Shown one piece after another: positions 11,340 to 23,277 of a DNA stretch of 33,212 bases. The stretch is from Welwitschia mirabilis (Eukaryota > Gnetophyta > Gnetopsida > Welwitschiales). Where the stretch lies: assembly GCA_051453625.1 (NCBI GenBank), contig JBOZIK010000001.1, positions 111,310,428 to 111,343,639 on the forward strand, in the 5' to 3' direction. Position numbers and translations under genes: made by a program. The notes below the pieces were generated by a model that was not told where the DNA came from, did not search any database, and saw nothing but the letters and a program-made list of their open reading frames with translations. Within the stretch, counting starts at the first letter, position 1. Each line of letters starts with the position of its first letter.

Positions 11340-14300
11340 TCTTATAATAATTATCTCATATAAATTCCCCTATGCAAAGGATCCTTAGTATTAAATTCAT
11401 AAAATAGCCAAAAAAATAATTAAATAAAGAAGTGAGAACATGCATTTGGATATTAAAGATTATCACTAGCCAATTAATAAAAAAAAACTTTTATCATTTA
11501 TATGATTATAATTTAATAAAAATAAACTCATAAAGATATAATTAATATATAAAACAAACATTCAAACATTAAATGTCTTATGGGATAATATCCCTGTTAA
11601 CTTAAATGAACTAAGAAATAGAATCTAATAAAAAGTATATAAATAATGTACACAATGCGTACAATTATGAACTATATCCCAAATGCAAATTCTATATAAT
11701 ATGTAAACATCTCATGTAAGGTTTAAAAAGTCTTCTTCTATTTACATCATTCACCCATACCCATATTGAATATCAATTAAAAAACCCATAATAATTAAGA
11801 GACATTAAAAATTATATTAAGGATAAGAATTAGTTGTGGTTCTATTATCTTTTTGCATGACCTAGATTTCTTCTATGATGATTAAGTAGTTAAAAAGCTC
11901 TTCTTAATTATTAAATACTATTAAAACAAAACACAACAAAACTTAGCTAAGATAATATTAAAAAATAAATATAAAAAGGTTATAACTACAACAAAAAGAG
12001 ACTATTAAAATGAGGAGAACTATTAAAAATACTATTAAAAAAAGGTTACCTTTAAACTCTTTATCAAAATTTTAAGTATGTACTTAAAGCCATGTTTTTT
12101 AAAAAACCAATCACATACCTCTATGTCATAATGGAGGAGGCCATTCTTTTCTTGTTATTTATCAATATCTTTATTTTTCATGTAATTCGAGGTTATTATT
12201 TGATCAAAATTTAAGTGCTCTTTCAATCAAGTTATATAAGTATCAAGTGAATAACATAAACCTAGTTTTTCTAATGTTAATCTAGTCTTAATCTCAAGAT
12301 ACTTATTTTTTGTCCAAATCTTATTGAATCTTTAACACCTTTTTAAATAAATTATTTATTTTTTTGTGTTATTGAAAACATCAAGTAAATGTTAAGATTT
12401 TAGGGATTTCTTGCCAAATATTAAATTATTTTTCTTCAAATTTAAAACCTAATTTCTTTAATAAATTAATTTCACATTTACTTATTTAATCTCAGTATTT
12501 ATCAAGTGAATTTATTTATAAACATTAATGGAAACTATAATAAGGGCTTTGGAAATTCTAGCAATTCCTTAATAATCATTATTAAAAATTGATAAGTTAA
12601 CCCATATTCCTAAAGCTATCTTTTTAAGTAAGTGCAAATGGAATTGTGACAAATTAAGAACTTATATTCCATGAACTGAAACTTATGGATTACATCAAGA
12701 TTAAAATATTAAAAGGAAAAAAATATTGAGCTAGTACTATAATATAATTTAAAAAACGATAAAAATATTTCATCAATAAAGTGTTAATATTTTCTAACGT
12801 TGTCACTAATTAAGAACTAGAAGTCCTCACCTCTACATGATTATTTCCTTTTTTTTTCCACTAAAAATAAAAAATACCAATTATAAAGTCATTATACATA
12901 GCTTTAGTAAGAATAATAAAATCATCAAATCTATTTTAGCAAGAATATAAGATTCAATAAACAAAAGTAATGTACTAGTTTGCATGGACTATTTTATAGT
13001 AGCCAAAAAATCATAGGTAAAATTATTAAGAGGACTGCCATTTTCTTTTATATTTTTAGGGGATGACTAATCATAAAAGAACTTATTTAAATTTATTACA
13101 AGTAACTTCCCTCCTATCATAATCACAATTTATCCTTCTTAAGCTCTTCTTCTTCCCTAATCAATGTTAAGGCCTGTTGTCAAGAATTAAATATATATGA
13201 ATTTCCAAGTCATTGGTAGAGAAAAACTGAAATGAAGTTCTTTATTAAGTGCCTTGATGAGGGTTTTCATCCATGTTGTGTGGGAAATACTTAATGAATT
13301 ATAACTCAACTTGATCATCATTATTGATAGAAATTTCACTTTTAAGAGTTTTCTTATGGATGCAGACTAACGGCAACATCTAGGAATGACAAGCACGGGA
13401 AAAGAGTTTTCCTATTGGTTATGGAATTATGAATTTAATGATTTAAATAATCCTAGTAGTTAAACAAACATACATTTAGAGAAATGCCTCTCTCTACTAC
13501 ATACATCTAGAAAGAACTACATTCCTTTTCTTTTTATTTCTAATTATCCTAAAGGTAAATATTTTAAGAAATGTATGGTACTTATGAATTTTAGGATTTT
13601 AGAAAACTTCTTACTTAAAGCTTTTTGCCATCTAGTGAGAGTCTTCAAAAGTAAGCTCATTGTGTTCACTTAATAAAAATAAACTAAGCAACTTATTAAC
13701 ATGAGTGCGAATAGTTCAATTTTGAAATTTGAGCAAAATGTAGTTGTGAGAGACATTGAAAGATTTAACTATATCATTCAAAATAACAAAATTGGTTAAA
13801 AATTTGGAATAATAAAGAAGGTCATAAAACCAACAATTCTTTAATTTTTTTAAAAAATTCATCTCTTTCTATTAAAGAGAGAAGTTCATCATTAGACTTA
13901 TCTCACTTAAAATTAAAAATTTACATGCTAAAAAGCTCTTGGTATTAACCTCATTTATGTTCATTTTTATTCCTTTTGTAATATCCTTAGAAGATTTTAA
14001 GTGGTTTATTTTTTACTCAATGGTTTTTTCACTATTTGTCTTACTTGAGAACTCTTGATTATCTAAATTCCTATTAGAAAGAAACTTTTAAGATTTTATT
14101 TTATGTTGCTTTACCTAAGGAAATCTTTTAGTATTTTAATTGGCTTTTTTTGGGGAATGACTCTAATAAATCAAACTTTCTCTATTATAATGTCTAGATC
14201 ATCCTCTTTTAGGGTTTCTTCTTTAGCATGTTTTTTCTTTAACTCCATACTGCTACATAATCCATTCAATAGCAACCCTTGTCTATCCAAGTTATGAAGA

Positions 14301-15530
14301 AATACATTTACTTATTTNNNNNNNNNNNNNNNNNNNNNNNNNNNNNNNNNNNNNNNNNNNNNNNNNNNNNNNNNNNNNNNNNNNNNNNNNNNNNNNNNNN
14401 NNNNNNNNNNNNNNNNNNNNNNNNNNNNNNNNNNNNNNNNNNNNNNNNNNNNNNNNNNNNNNNNNNNNNNNNNNNNNNNNNNNNNNNNNNNNNNNNNNNN
14501 NNNNNNNNNNNNNNNNNNNNNNNNNNNNNNNNNNNNNNNNNCAAGATTGGAAAGTAAAAAAAGAAAAACATAAATTTTGTACTAATTCTTACAAAATTGA
14601 TAATGTTGAAAGGCACCACTAGAAATACTTAAAAAAGTTTTCTAAATGATTACTATAAATATGATAACCCTCATAAAGAAAAAACAAGCTTTAAAATTAT
14701 GAATCTTATTATCAAACGTCAAAACCCTTTTAGAGGGAGAATAAAATAAGAGTATGTGAAGAAGGTAAAAAAAGAAAATATGAAAACCAAACTGAAGATT
14801 TTTTAAGATTAAAACTTTTTATTAAAACAAAATAATGAAAACTTATGAGAAGATGTGTGAAGAATACAAAACCCTATGAAATGTTTCATTTTAAAGCAGC
14901 ACATAGAAAATAACAAAATAGTTAAATGTCAATGGGAGTTATACTAAAAAGGATGGTATGGGAAGAAAAGAGAAATAAATAAATAAAGGACTTATAGGTT
15001 AATGGCCTTAAAAATATTATCAAGTATATACCTATTACTTGAGTTTATTTCTTCTAAAAAAACCTTTAATAAGTTGAAAGATTTATAAGTGTACATTTTT
15101 CTACTCTAAGGATGCACTCCTTAGCTCATGACCTATTTTGATTTTGTTTCAACATTTTTTTGAGTTCTTATACAATTTTACCATTAGGTTAATGAAACAA
15201 CTATGATAAGTGCAATTCAACATGATGATAAATTTGATCTTAACTTAAAATTAATTACATTCACCTCATTTTTATTGTTATTATTAAAATGTTAAAAGTC
15301 TAATATTACCACTTTTATTTCCTTTTTCTCTTATTCTTTATAGCACAAAAATGGATTTATTATTAACAATCTTAAGATTTATGTTTAACAGAAAGATGTT
15401 TTTAAGGTTTATAAGCTTCTATCTTCTTACCTTAGAGGATTTAAAAATACTCTCCACGTCTTCTCAAGAAAAGGAGATATATGATAAGATCAAAATAAGT
15501 GAAACTAAATTTTCCTTATGAGAGAATAAA
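11340..15530. other. Unassigned 4 kb between protease and RT of the Tat-type element
   Basis: In most Tat-type elements the protease is followed by RT within roughly a kilobase. Here about 4 kb of AT-rich sequence separates them and includes a 224-N gap (14318-14541). No integrase, RT or LTR pair was recognised. On the - strand at about 14170-14296 there is a short hydrophilic coding-like stretch. The space may be a nested insertion, or an expanded spacer comparable with the spliced region between the gag-pro and RT frames of Ogre elements. I cannot tell which. Confidence 0.5.
14318..14541. other. Assembly gap, 224 N
   Basis: A run of 224 undetermined bases. Reading frames drawn across it are artefacts. 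The flanks do not repeat each other, so unlike the gap at 32849 it shows no sign of an unmerged overlap. Confidence 0.97.
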
Positions 15531-15539
15531 GTGTAGACA

Positions 15540-16500
15540 TTGAGGAAGTTAACATAAACGTCGATATCCAAAAAGGATCACTCAAAATTAGTTATGGTAT
15601 TGATCATAATAATAGAAACAAAATCAAGCACATCTTAGTTAAACATAAGGATGTTTTCACATGATACTATAAAGACATGCTACAAATAGATAAGAAATCA
15701 TCATGAATAATATAATCATAAAATTAGGAATAATTTTAATTAATTAAAAATCAAAAAAAAAATCTGGAGTTAGCTTTAGTTACAAAAGAAAAAATCTAGT
15801 GGCTTCTTATAGCTAGTGTCATTAAACTAATAGAAATATAATCATTATAATTAGGAGAAAAAAAAGGAATGCATGTGGGAGGTTTAAATAAAGTTACACT
15901 AAATGATGATTTTACACTACCTAATGTAAACATACTCATTAACCATATATAGGCTATGATCTATTATCATTCATAGATAGACATTTCCAATACAAAAAAA
16001 CAACAAAACATTTATCCTAGAGATGAGACTGAAATGATCGTAATCATGCTCTGGAGATTATTTTATTATGTAAATATACCTTTAGATTAAAGAATGCTAG
16101 AGCTATGTTTCAAAGGGCTATGTCATATATTACTCATTAGTATATGCATAAATAAATAGAAAATTATCTAGATAACATCATAGCAAAATCATAATAAGAT
16201 CCACGACATCTCAATCACATAAAAGAAATTTTTTAAATAATAATAAATTTTTAACTTAGATTAAATATGAATAAATTTATGTTTGAAGAGTCATTAAAGA
16301 AACTACATGAATTTATGATCTCAAAATGGGGCATAGAAGTTAATAATGAAAACATTAAGATGATATTAAATATGTAGCCTCCCAAATATTTGAAAGACTT
16401 AAGAGCACTACAAGAAACATTGCAATCCATATGAGGATTTCTCTTATCTCTAATAAATAGATGCATGTCATTTATGCATCTTATAAAGAAAAGAATAAAT
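15540..16500 (+). pseudogene. Reverse transcriptase relic of the Tat-type element
   Basis: The N-terminal leader EEVNINV (about 15540) and KHILVKHKDVFT (near 15628-15660) match the region before Tat-type RT. Inside RT, LKNARAMFQRAMS (near 16090) is the usual block before the catalytic box. The box at 16165-16176 reads Y-L-D-N, the second catalytic Asp being replaced by Asn through G to A. Afterwards come KWGIEVNNENIK, a PPKYLKDLRALQ block near 16380 and FMHLIKKRINF near 16470, typical of the connection in Tat and Athila elements. Multiple stops interrupt it. The - strand reading frame at 16251-16466 is its shadow. Confidence 0.87.
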
Positions 16501-16559
16501 TTTTAATTAGGATAAAAAATATTAATCTAACCTTCATAAAATAAATAAGTCTCTTATAA

Positions 16560-16960
16560 AACCACATATCCTTAGTTCTTCAGATTCCAATCATTCCCTT
16601 TACCTATACTTAGCACACACAAATAATACTTTGAGTGCTATGATTTTTTAAAGGAAGGAATATCATAAAGATAGGACCAGGCCCATATATTACATACGCC
16701 ATGGCTTATGTAACTATAAAATTAATGATTCAATCATATAAAAGGCATGTTTGAGTTTAGTTTTTGATATAACAAAAGTTTAGATATTACATGATCCATA
16801 GTAAAACCTATGTAATCAATGATAAGAATATACTCAAATACTTATTACAATTTTTAGTAAGTATACTAACCTAACTAAATGGGCCTTAGCTGAAAATAAA
16901 TTTGATCTAGAGTTCTTCTTGTAAATATTAACAAATAGTAATGTACAGCTAACTTACTCA
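16560..16960 (+). pseudogene. First RNase H relic of the Tat-type element
   Basis: One frame reads RPIYYI near 16680, then QKFRYYMIHSKTYVI (about 16770-16815) and ILKYLLQF, ending with a decayed L-x-W-x-L block. This is the normal Ty3/gypsy RNase H ending, with the order Y-Y-L-S, Q-K-L-R-H-Y, T-Y-V-I and L-K-Y-L. It sits directly between RT and the archaeal-type RNase H. Confidence 0.75.
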
Positions 16961-17159
16961 AATTATTCCCAATCTAAGTAGATGAAGATCTAATAAAAAA
17001 CTATCTTTTTGATTAATTAATATATCTACTAATAGTCCTTAAAATCTTAATTGTTATTATGTATTTCACTGACTCATAAAAGAAAGAAAAAACAAGGGAG
17101 AAAAGTCTTTATCTTTTGAACTAAATATGCAGCAACACTATCATGTAGAACTACATTTT

Positions 17160-17500
17160 AGTGCATATATAGTATGGAAGAATATGAAGGTTTACCTAGA
17201 GGAATACACATTGCTTATCAACTAACTTTTCCAAAGTAAAAGTGTATGGAAATTTGCAATTAGTAATACACCAAATTTTGAAAAACTATCACTATAAATT
17301 AGAAAATTTAGCAAAATATTTAGAAAACATACAAGATTTAGTTTTAAAATTTCAATCTAGGCATATCCAACACCTCTTAAGAAGAGAAAATAGAACAATT
17401 GATTTATGTATAAATTTTTATACTCATAATCTAGATGAAACAAACAACTTTAATTTAACTTCAAACTTTGAAGTTATTAAGCCATTTTATTAATATTATC
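17160..17500 (+). pseudogene. Archaeal-type second RNase H (aRNH) relic
   Basis: The open frame over 17242-17493 encodes 83 residues beginning MYGNLQLVIHQILKNY, which matches the V-x-G-D-S-Q-L-V-I-x-Q-x-x-G-x-Y signature of the archaeal-type RNase H captured by the Tat branch. The catalytic Asp of that motif is Asn here (G to A). Residues further on (HIQHLLRRENRTID) match the H-V-P-R-x-x-N-x-x-A-D block, again with losses. Its place between the first RNase H and integrase agrees with known Tat elements. It is a fragment with no independent start signal, so it should not be annotated as a host gene. Confidence 0.82.
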
Positions 17501-17619
17501 TAGAAATTATCACCTTTCAAATTAGTCCCATACCAAACCATGTTCTAGAACCAACTAAAATAGATGAATGATATGAATCTTTATTCAAATAATTGAAAAC
17601 CAAAAACTCCCATCAAATT

Positions 17620-18520
17620 TATCTAATGCACAAAAGATAGTCTTTAAGTTACAATCTTTAAGATATGCTATTATAATTAAGAGGTTAGTTATAGAATTCT
17701 ATGATGAAATATTATTAACATGCTTGAAATCCAATGAAGTTAGTTAAGGTTTACATGAATTACACTTTAGAATTTGTGACTCTCATTAAGAATCTAGACC
17801 ACCAACCATTTTTATAATAAGATCTAAGTATGTTTGGAGAACTTTAACTCAAGTTTGCAACAATTATGTAACGTAATGAAGAAAATGCCAAATGCATGTC
17901 ATATAATGTATCAATCCACAAAAGAGTTTTTTGCCTATTGAAAATATAAAGGTATTAAAATAAAGAATTGAAATAAAATTACATTGATTAATAATCCATA
18001 ATCAAAGTCGCATTCTTTCATTTTTACTATGATAAAATACTTTGCTAAATGGGTAGAAGAAATTCCTCTAAAAAAGCCAACTAATTCGTCCTTGATCATA
18101 TCATTTTGTAACTTTACCTACCTTTTACAATGTTGACATACAACGGAACTTAATACTAAAGCATTAAAACTGGAGTAATTTTTAAAAACAATTAATATAA
18201 AATGTTCATTTGCATCACCAAGATATTTGTAAGCTAATGAAAAAGTTACATAACAAGTTTAGTTTAAAGAAAAAAGAAATAGGATCTTGATAAAGATTTT
18301 AAAAAAGATGATAGAAGATAACCCTATAAATTATCACAAAAAATTATCTTGCGTGTTATGCCTTTATAGAAGGAGATCTTAAAAATGTAATTAATATAAG
18401 TCCTTTTGAGTTAATCCATGAAGTAGAAGCCATATTACCTATTCAAATAAAAATTTCAACTCTAATAACCATGATAAAAGATAAGTAATTAATAGAAAAT
18501 GTAATTCAGTCTAAATTAAA
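17620..18520 (+). pseudogene. Integrase relic of the Tat-type element
   Basis: After the aRNH the reading shows EILLTCLKSNEVS and a zinc-binding block (LHELHF...CDSH, about 17755-17790). Then come a core block with KYFAKWVEEIPLKKPTN (about 18030-18085) and ISPFELIHEVEAILPIQIKI (about 18390-18455). The last corresponds to the 'P-F-x-L-V-Y-G-x-E-A-x-L-P-x-E-I' end of Tat and Athila integrases. Many stops and frameshifts occur. The element continues without recognised coding sequence to the right LTR. Confidence 0.83.
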
Positions 18521-19136
18521 TAGGTTCATATACCATCTCGTAAAAGTAAAAAAAGGGAACTCATAAAATAAAATCTCTAGAGAATTTTGAAGTAAAGAAT
18601 ATTATCAATGTTCCTATTTAGAGTCTTATTTTTATTAAATAAAGAAATTTATTTTATATTATTATGTCTTTTTTCTCTATTTATCAGTGCTTTTCTAAAA
18701 TATTATCGTAGATTCTGAAAGATAAATTAGAGAAATAAACTCAAAAATTATTGAATTCTTAAGAAGAATTCAAAACATCATGAGTAGAATAAACCATGGA
18801 TGGATTTATTTAAAAAGATCACAATATTAAAGACTCAAATACATGGAAGAAGTTAATCGAGAAGAAGCTTTCGATACTGAAGAAGTTAAAATAAGAGACA
18901 AATATGTTTTATGTTCATTTAAAAGTTTCAAAGAAGAAAAGTCTAGTCAAAGTTCCCAAAGAAGAATAAAAATCATCCTCAAAGTATAGATTCCCTTCCT
19001 TATTTACTCCTCCTATTCCTTCCTTGCAATATCTATAAGAATTTCTTCCACTCCTCTTCCTTCATTCTCTTCTTCATTTCTTTCTAAATCATCTCTTTCA
19101 TTATTTCTTACATTATGCTTTATTCATTTTCTCTAA

Positions 19137-20173
19137 TGACACGTTATTCTTTTGAGAGAAGAAAAGCGGAAAAAATATCTTTCTAAATGCTTTATAATTT
19201 GGAATATTTCATTTAACATTATAAAAGGGACAACTATATAACAAAACTTTGTGTTTTAAAATGTAGTTTTAACATCAAACTCTCTAGGGTAATATTTGAA
19301 TACCAAATGGATATTTGAATGTTAGAGTAAAAGTTAGATAAATTAGCATTAAGAATGTCAAAATGATCATCTTCAATAATTTAAATCATTTGTTAATGTC
19401 AAAGTTACTAAAAATAAATTTTATTATCAAATTTCTAGGTCCATTATCAAATTTCCAATATTATTGTTTTAATTTTACTTTGATTGTTAAAGTTCAATTA
19501 GTTACTGAATTAAATATCTAATTGTTAATATGATAAAATTGATATAAAAATGTTAATATGTTGGAATGGAATAGAACTAAGAAAAGTAAGGGAATCTCAG
19601 GTCTTAGTTAACCATTAGTTGAGGCCTTCCTTAATAAATACCTCCTTCTTAAATCTTTAACACAAGATCATCATAAATAAAATTAAGAAAGTTAATTAAT
19701 CATGCAAGAGGCTTTAAATCAGGAAAAAAAAGGCAAGATACAATTTTTAAGATCACTACATTAGCAAAAGTAAAATCAATTAATCATCACAACAAAAGGC
19801 ATATTCTAATCTTCGAAGATAGAGCATTACTATAACAAATCATCTTCAACAAGATTTCTATCCATGTTTACTTATAAATAGTGATAAATCATCATTTTTT
19901 GCATTTTAAATCTTGTTTTTATAATTTTATAAATTAGCATCTTTATTAGCAAAATGAAAGTTCTTGCTCTTTGGAAAGGAATTTAATAGATCATGTCATA
20001 GTTCTTTTTCTTTCTGAAAATCTTAATATTTTTACTATGAAGTTAAATTATTTTTTATAGATCATTTTTAAAAGAAAATAGAATGAAAGTTCTCCCTTAA
20101 AAAAGAGAAATTGTATCCACTACATATTATATCTTATTTTTGTTAGTATTCTTTGCTTTTAAGGAAATTATCA
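19137..20173 (+). repeat. 3' LTR of the Tat-type element
   Basis: This is the right-hand partner of 8565-9556, sharing the same blocks in the same order, including ATAAATACCTCCTTC at 19634-19648. It begins TGACACG; the end at about 20173 (TTATCA) is placed by alignment. No convincing polypurine tract lies immediately before it. A purine-rich stretch at about 19152-19175 lies just inside the assigned start, so the true boundary could be some 40 bases further right. Confidence 0.72.
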
Positions 20174-22540
20174 ACTTAAATAAGCTATAAGTGAAAATGA
20201 AGAAATTTTTTTCTTTACCAATTGTCTTTAACTTGAAATAGATACAAAGAACCAAACTATAAGGTACAAAGATGATACTAATTAGCAAATACGAAAGAAT
20301 GGCTCAAGTAGAAAATGAACCAAATGTATTAATTACCAACAAATAACAACTTTGTAATGATGAATAAACATGCTTTTAATGAAAAAGAAAGGATGTTACA
20401 CAACTAGTTATTTTGATTGTGCTTATAACATAAATGATAATAAGTTGAAGAAAATTGTTATGATTGATAAATGCACTCTAAACACTAAAGAAAATAAAGA
20501 AAAATCATCAAAATAGATGGGACCCCAATTATCTAATATGGTTGTCATTGTCCCACATAATTTTCTTTGTTGTTCCTAGTGAAGCTCTTTGATATGGCTT
20601 ACAAATGCTTTGATGTCCCTTAATTAATATGTACTTTTGTATTCGGAGGCATATTCTAATAATTATAATGTTAAATACCTCCTATATTTGAGAATTAAAC
20701 ATTAAAACATGAAGAGGGTTATGTTTGAAGGATATAATTTATTATTTTAAAAGTTTATTAAGTTATAAATAAATTATGCCAATTGATATGCCAAAGGCAT
20801 GATTTAAGTGTTAATATGTTGATGTCTAGATCATTCTATGTTAAGTTTTTAAGGGGCAAATCCTAATTTTATGTAATCATTTGAAATCTCTAATGCATTT
20901 GCATCATGTACTAATCCACACCTATGAATTAATAGAGTGAAGTTTTGATTTGCATGTTTACATCTTCTAGCTTTCTATTTATTGAAAAAGGCTCATTCAA
21001 GTTCCACTCTATGTTTCAAAGATTTCAAATCCTAGTGATTTTTGTCTTTGTAAGTATTATTAAATGTTTGAATGATGGTTTAACGTCAAGTTTCTGAAAA
21101 TGTTTGTAATTTAATTTATTAATAATTCTTTAATGCCAAATAACTATTGAAAATTTGATAATGTATTTTCCAACTTTTTATTTATAAATTTAATTTCATC
21201 ATCATTGTGAGAATTACTATGTTCTTTGGAAAAGTTAAAATCAAGTTTATGCCAACTAGTACATTAATAATAATAAGAGTGTTAACTCTCTAAAAACATA
21301 TGCTACATTAGATGCAAAACAATTTTGCACTCAATTTGTCAAGTTTTGCTTTCTATGTAAATGCATTGTTAAAAATGATTTTCCTTGCATTTTTAAAGTC
21401 ACAACCATAAAGTCATGGGAGCACTTCTTTATCATTAGTATAAGACCTTAGTTTTAAAAAGATAATTAAGAAAGGATAACAATATATTTATTGCTACTAA
21501 AATAAAATATGGAGCTTATGTTTTCATTGTATAGTAATAACAATACTATATGTGGTTGTACACACCGTTGTTTAAGTACTTCTAGTTACCAATTTTATTT
21601 TCCTATACTAGTAAATGTTATTCACAAGCTACAAAGACTTTAGACTAAACTATAAAGATTAATTTTAACATTTTTCATATCTCTCCAAAGATATGTCAAG
21701 AGTTATTAAACAAATAAAAAATATTTTATAATCATTATGCATTCATCACTACTAGGAAGAACTAACAAACATTAATGTAAAAGGATACAATATAGAGAGG
21801 GATGTTGAACTTGAAATTTTTGGTGATCATAACTCCCCTTCAATAGTGTAGCCACTAGATTGCTCAAACAATTGATTTAATTGTACCCAGGGCCTTATTG
21901 TATGCTAATTAGGTTATCCGAAAGTTCAAAAGCTTGGTGTCTTAAATGGAAGATGAGTGTCCCACTTGTTGGACTATCATCCAATTAACAGGACATAATG
22001 TAAATAAACTATTATAAAATTTAAATGGCATAATTTTTTTAGTTTGTACAATAATGTGAGTTGTAATAATAATGTAGACGTTGATATTGTACACTATACT
22101 TATGGAATTTTATTTTTACTTAAAAAATGTGGAATCTCAAGAAATATTAAACATATTATAGACAACTTTAAAGCCTTACAATTTCATTTTTCTAAGTATT
22201 TCCAACATATTTATTTTCCAAAAATATTATGTTTAACATAATTTAATAATAGTTTTAAATATATACAAAGTCTTTAAAAGAGGTACAACTTTATCTCAAA
22301 TTCAAGGATTCGACAAATTAATCCATTCTCTATACTCTATTAGTGGATAGGCTTCAAGTAAACAACCATGTTTAGGTTCTCAATTTTTGTGGTTTATCAA
22401 TTTCCATGGGTTATGAGAAATATCATATCACATTGATTTCTATTAAATAAATTACCCCATTAATACTAGGATGGCACATGTGGCCCACACTGAATGAGAG
22501 ACATTATCATGACCTTCGAGAACATTGACTAAGCAACACT
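20174..22540. other. AT-rich DNA, nothing recognised
   Basis: I found no protein domain, LTR partner or RNA gene here. The short open frame at 22044-22241 has no recognisable features and the composition of the surrounding non-coding DNA. Confidence 0.5.
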
Positions 22541-22549
22541 CACTAATAT

Positions 22550-22622
22550 ATGGGAATCAAATCTAAGTCTTCTAGTTTCATAGGCTCAAAGAAATTTCTA
22601 GCCACCACTTAAACTACGTGTA
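22550..22622 (-). repeat. tRNA-like head of a probable SINE relic
   Basis: On the - strand, TAGTTTAAGTGG (complement of 22605-22616) fits the RNA polymerase III A-box consensus TRGYNNARNNGG. GATTTGATTCC (complement of 22553-22563) fits the B-box with two transition differences. The 41 bases between the boxes are compatible with a tRNA with a long variable arm or with a tRNA-derived SINE. No complete cloverleaf is apparent, so a living tRNA gene is unlikely. A SINE body would extend to lower coordinates; its end is not defined. Confidence 0.45.
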
Positions 22623-23069
22623 AAAATTAATCTCTATAGTTTATGACTAACCATCATCTTTATTTAAGTAGTTTAAGAAATGTATGAAATGAATAGAACA
22701 ACAAATCCACATTAGTATGCTTTGAATTATGAGGGTCCTTATTAGAATCCTTGGGCACAATGTGCATAACAGAGCAGCATGCATAGAGCAGCAGCAGCAG
22801 ACAAAGCACAAGTGTCCTATAAACTCCTTACAAATTGACCAATGCTTTTAGACTATAGTTAATTATGTTACGCACGACTAAAAACAGTAGTTTATGGGGC
22901 TCTGATGGTTTGTATGATGCACACACTTCACAGCGTATTCCACACAAAAAAAGTGCAGTAGCAATTTACAAGGCATCATTATTTGTGTGTGCGATGAAAA
23001 GGAAATGTGGTATTAACTAACAAACTGCATTTACATCTGCTTACAGCACGCCTTTGCCTTCAAGGGAAA

Positions 23070-23156
23070 GCGGCCGGCCGCCTACCGAACGCCAAAAAGG
23101 GCCCTTATTCTTGATACACCAGAGGTCCAAGTGCCACGTGGTTAGCGCACAGCGCT
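23070..23156 (+). promoter_or_regulatory. Promoter element cluster with G-box
   Basis: Three perfect inverted repeats lie within 90 bases: GCGGCCGGCCGC (23070-23081), CCACGTGG (23134-23141, a G-box with core CACGTG, bound by plant bZIP and bHLH factors) and AGCGC-ACA-GCGCT (23144-23156). They lie about 250-320 bases upstream of the probable transcription start. No TATA box is evident. Binding is inferred from motif identity only. Confidence 0.6.
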
Positions 23157-23277
23157 TGATGCGGCACCGCGAGCTGACTTTTTAAGCGGTCTGCGATGAG
23201 ACATGCCATCCGAGTGGGTTGGTGGAGAGCATCCTATTCGGCTTCTACAAAAGAATTCCGACATCCACCCGTCCACA

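Larger units (their letters stand above)
8565..20173 (+). mobile_element. Decayed Ty3/gypsy Tat-type retrotransposon with both LTRs and two RNase H domains
   Basis: Two diverged direct repeats of about 1 kb (8565-9556 and 19137-20173) enclose gag, protease end, RT, RNase H, a second archaeal-type RNase H and integrase, all on the + strand and in canonical order. The additional RNase H between the first RNase H and integrase is the hallmark of the Tat branch (Tat, Ogre, Retand and relatives). The pentamer CAACT occurs just before the left LTR (8560-8564) and at the end of the right LTR (20172-20176), a possible target-site duplication. Two N gaps lie inside (10637-10646 and 14318-14541). The LTRs are strongly diverged, so the insertion is old. 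Confidence 0.85.

Noticed and set aside
14279-14619. Open frames on both strands through 14318-14541
   Set aside because: They consist almost entirely of undetermined bases in an assembly gap.
16251-16466. Open frame of 71 codons on the - strand
   Set aside because: Shadow of the Tat-type RT relic, whose motifs are on the + strand.
17242-17493. Independent 83-codon host gene
   Set aside because: It is the archaeal-type RNase H part of the Tat element, without its own promoter or start context.
22785-22802. GCA trinucleotide run
   Set aside because: Only about five units, not in a coding frame; ordinary microsatellite.
22915-22995. Inverted repeat TGATGCACACAC / GTGTGTGCGAT about 60 bases apart
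   Set aside because: Short, imperfect and partly a CA/GT dinucleotide run, so chance is likely.
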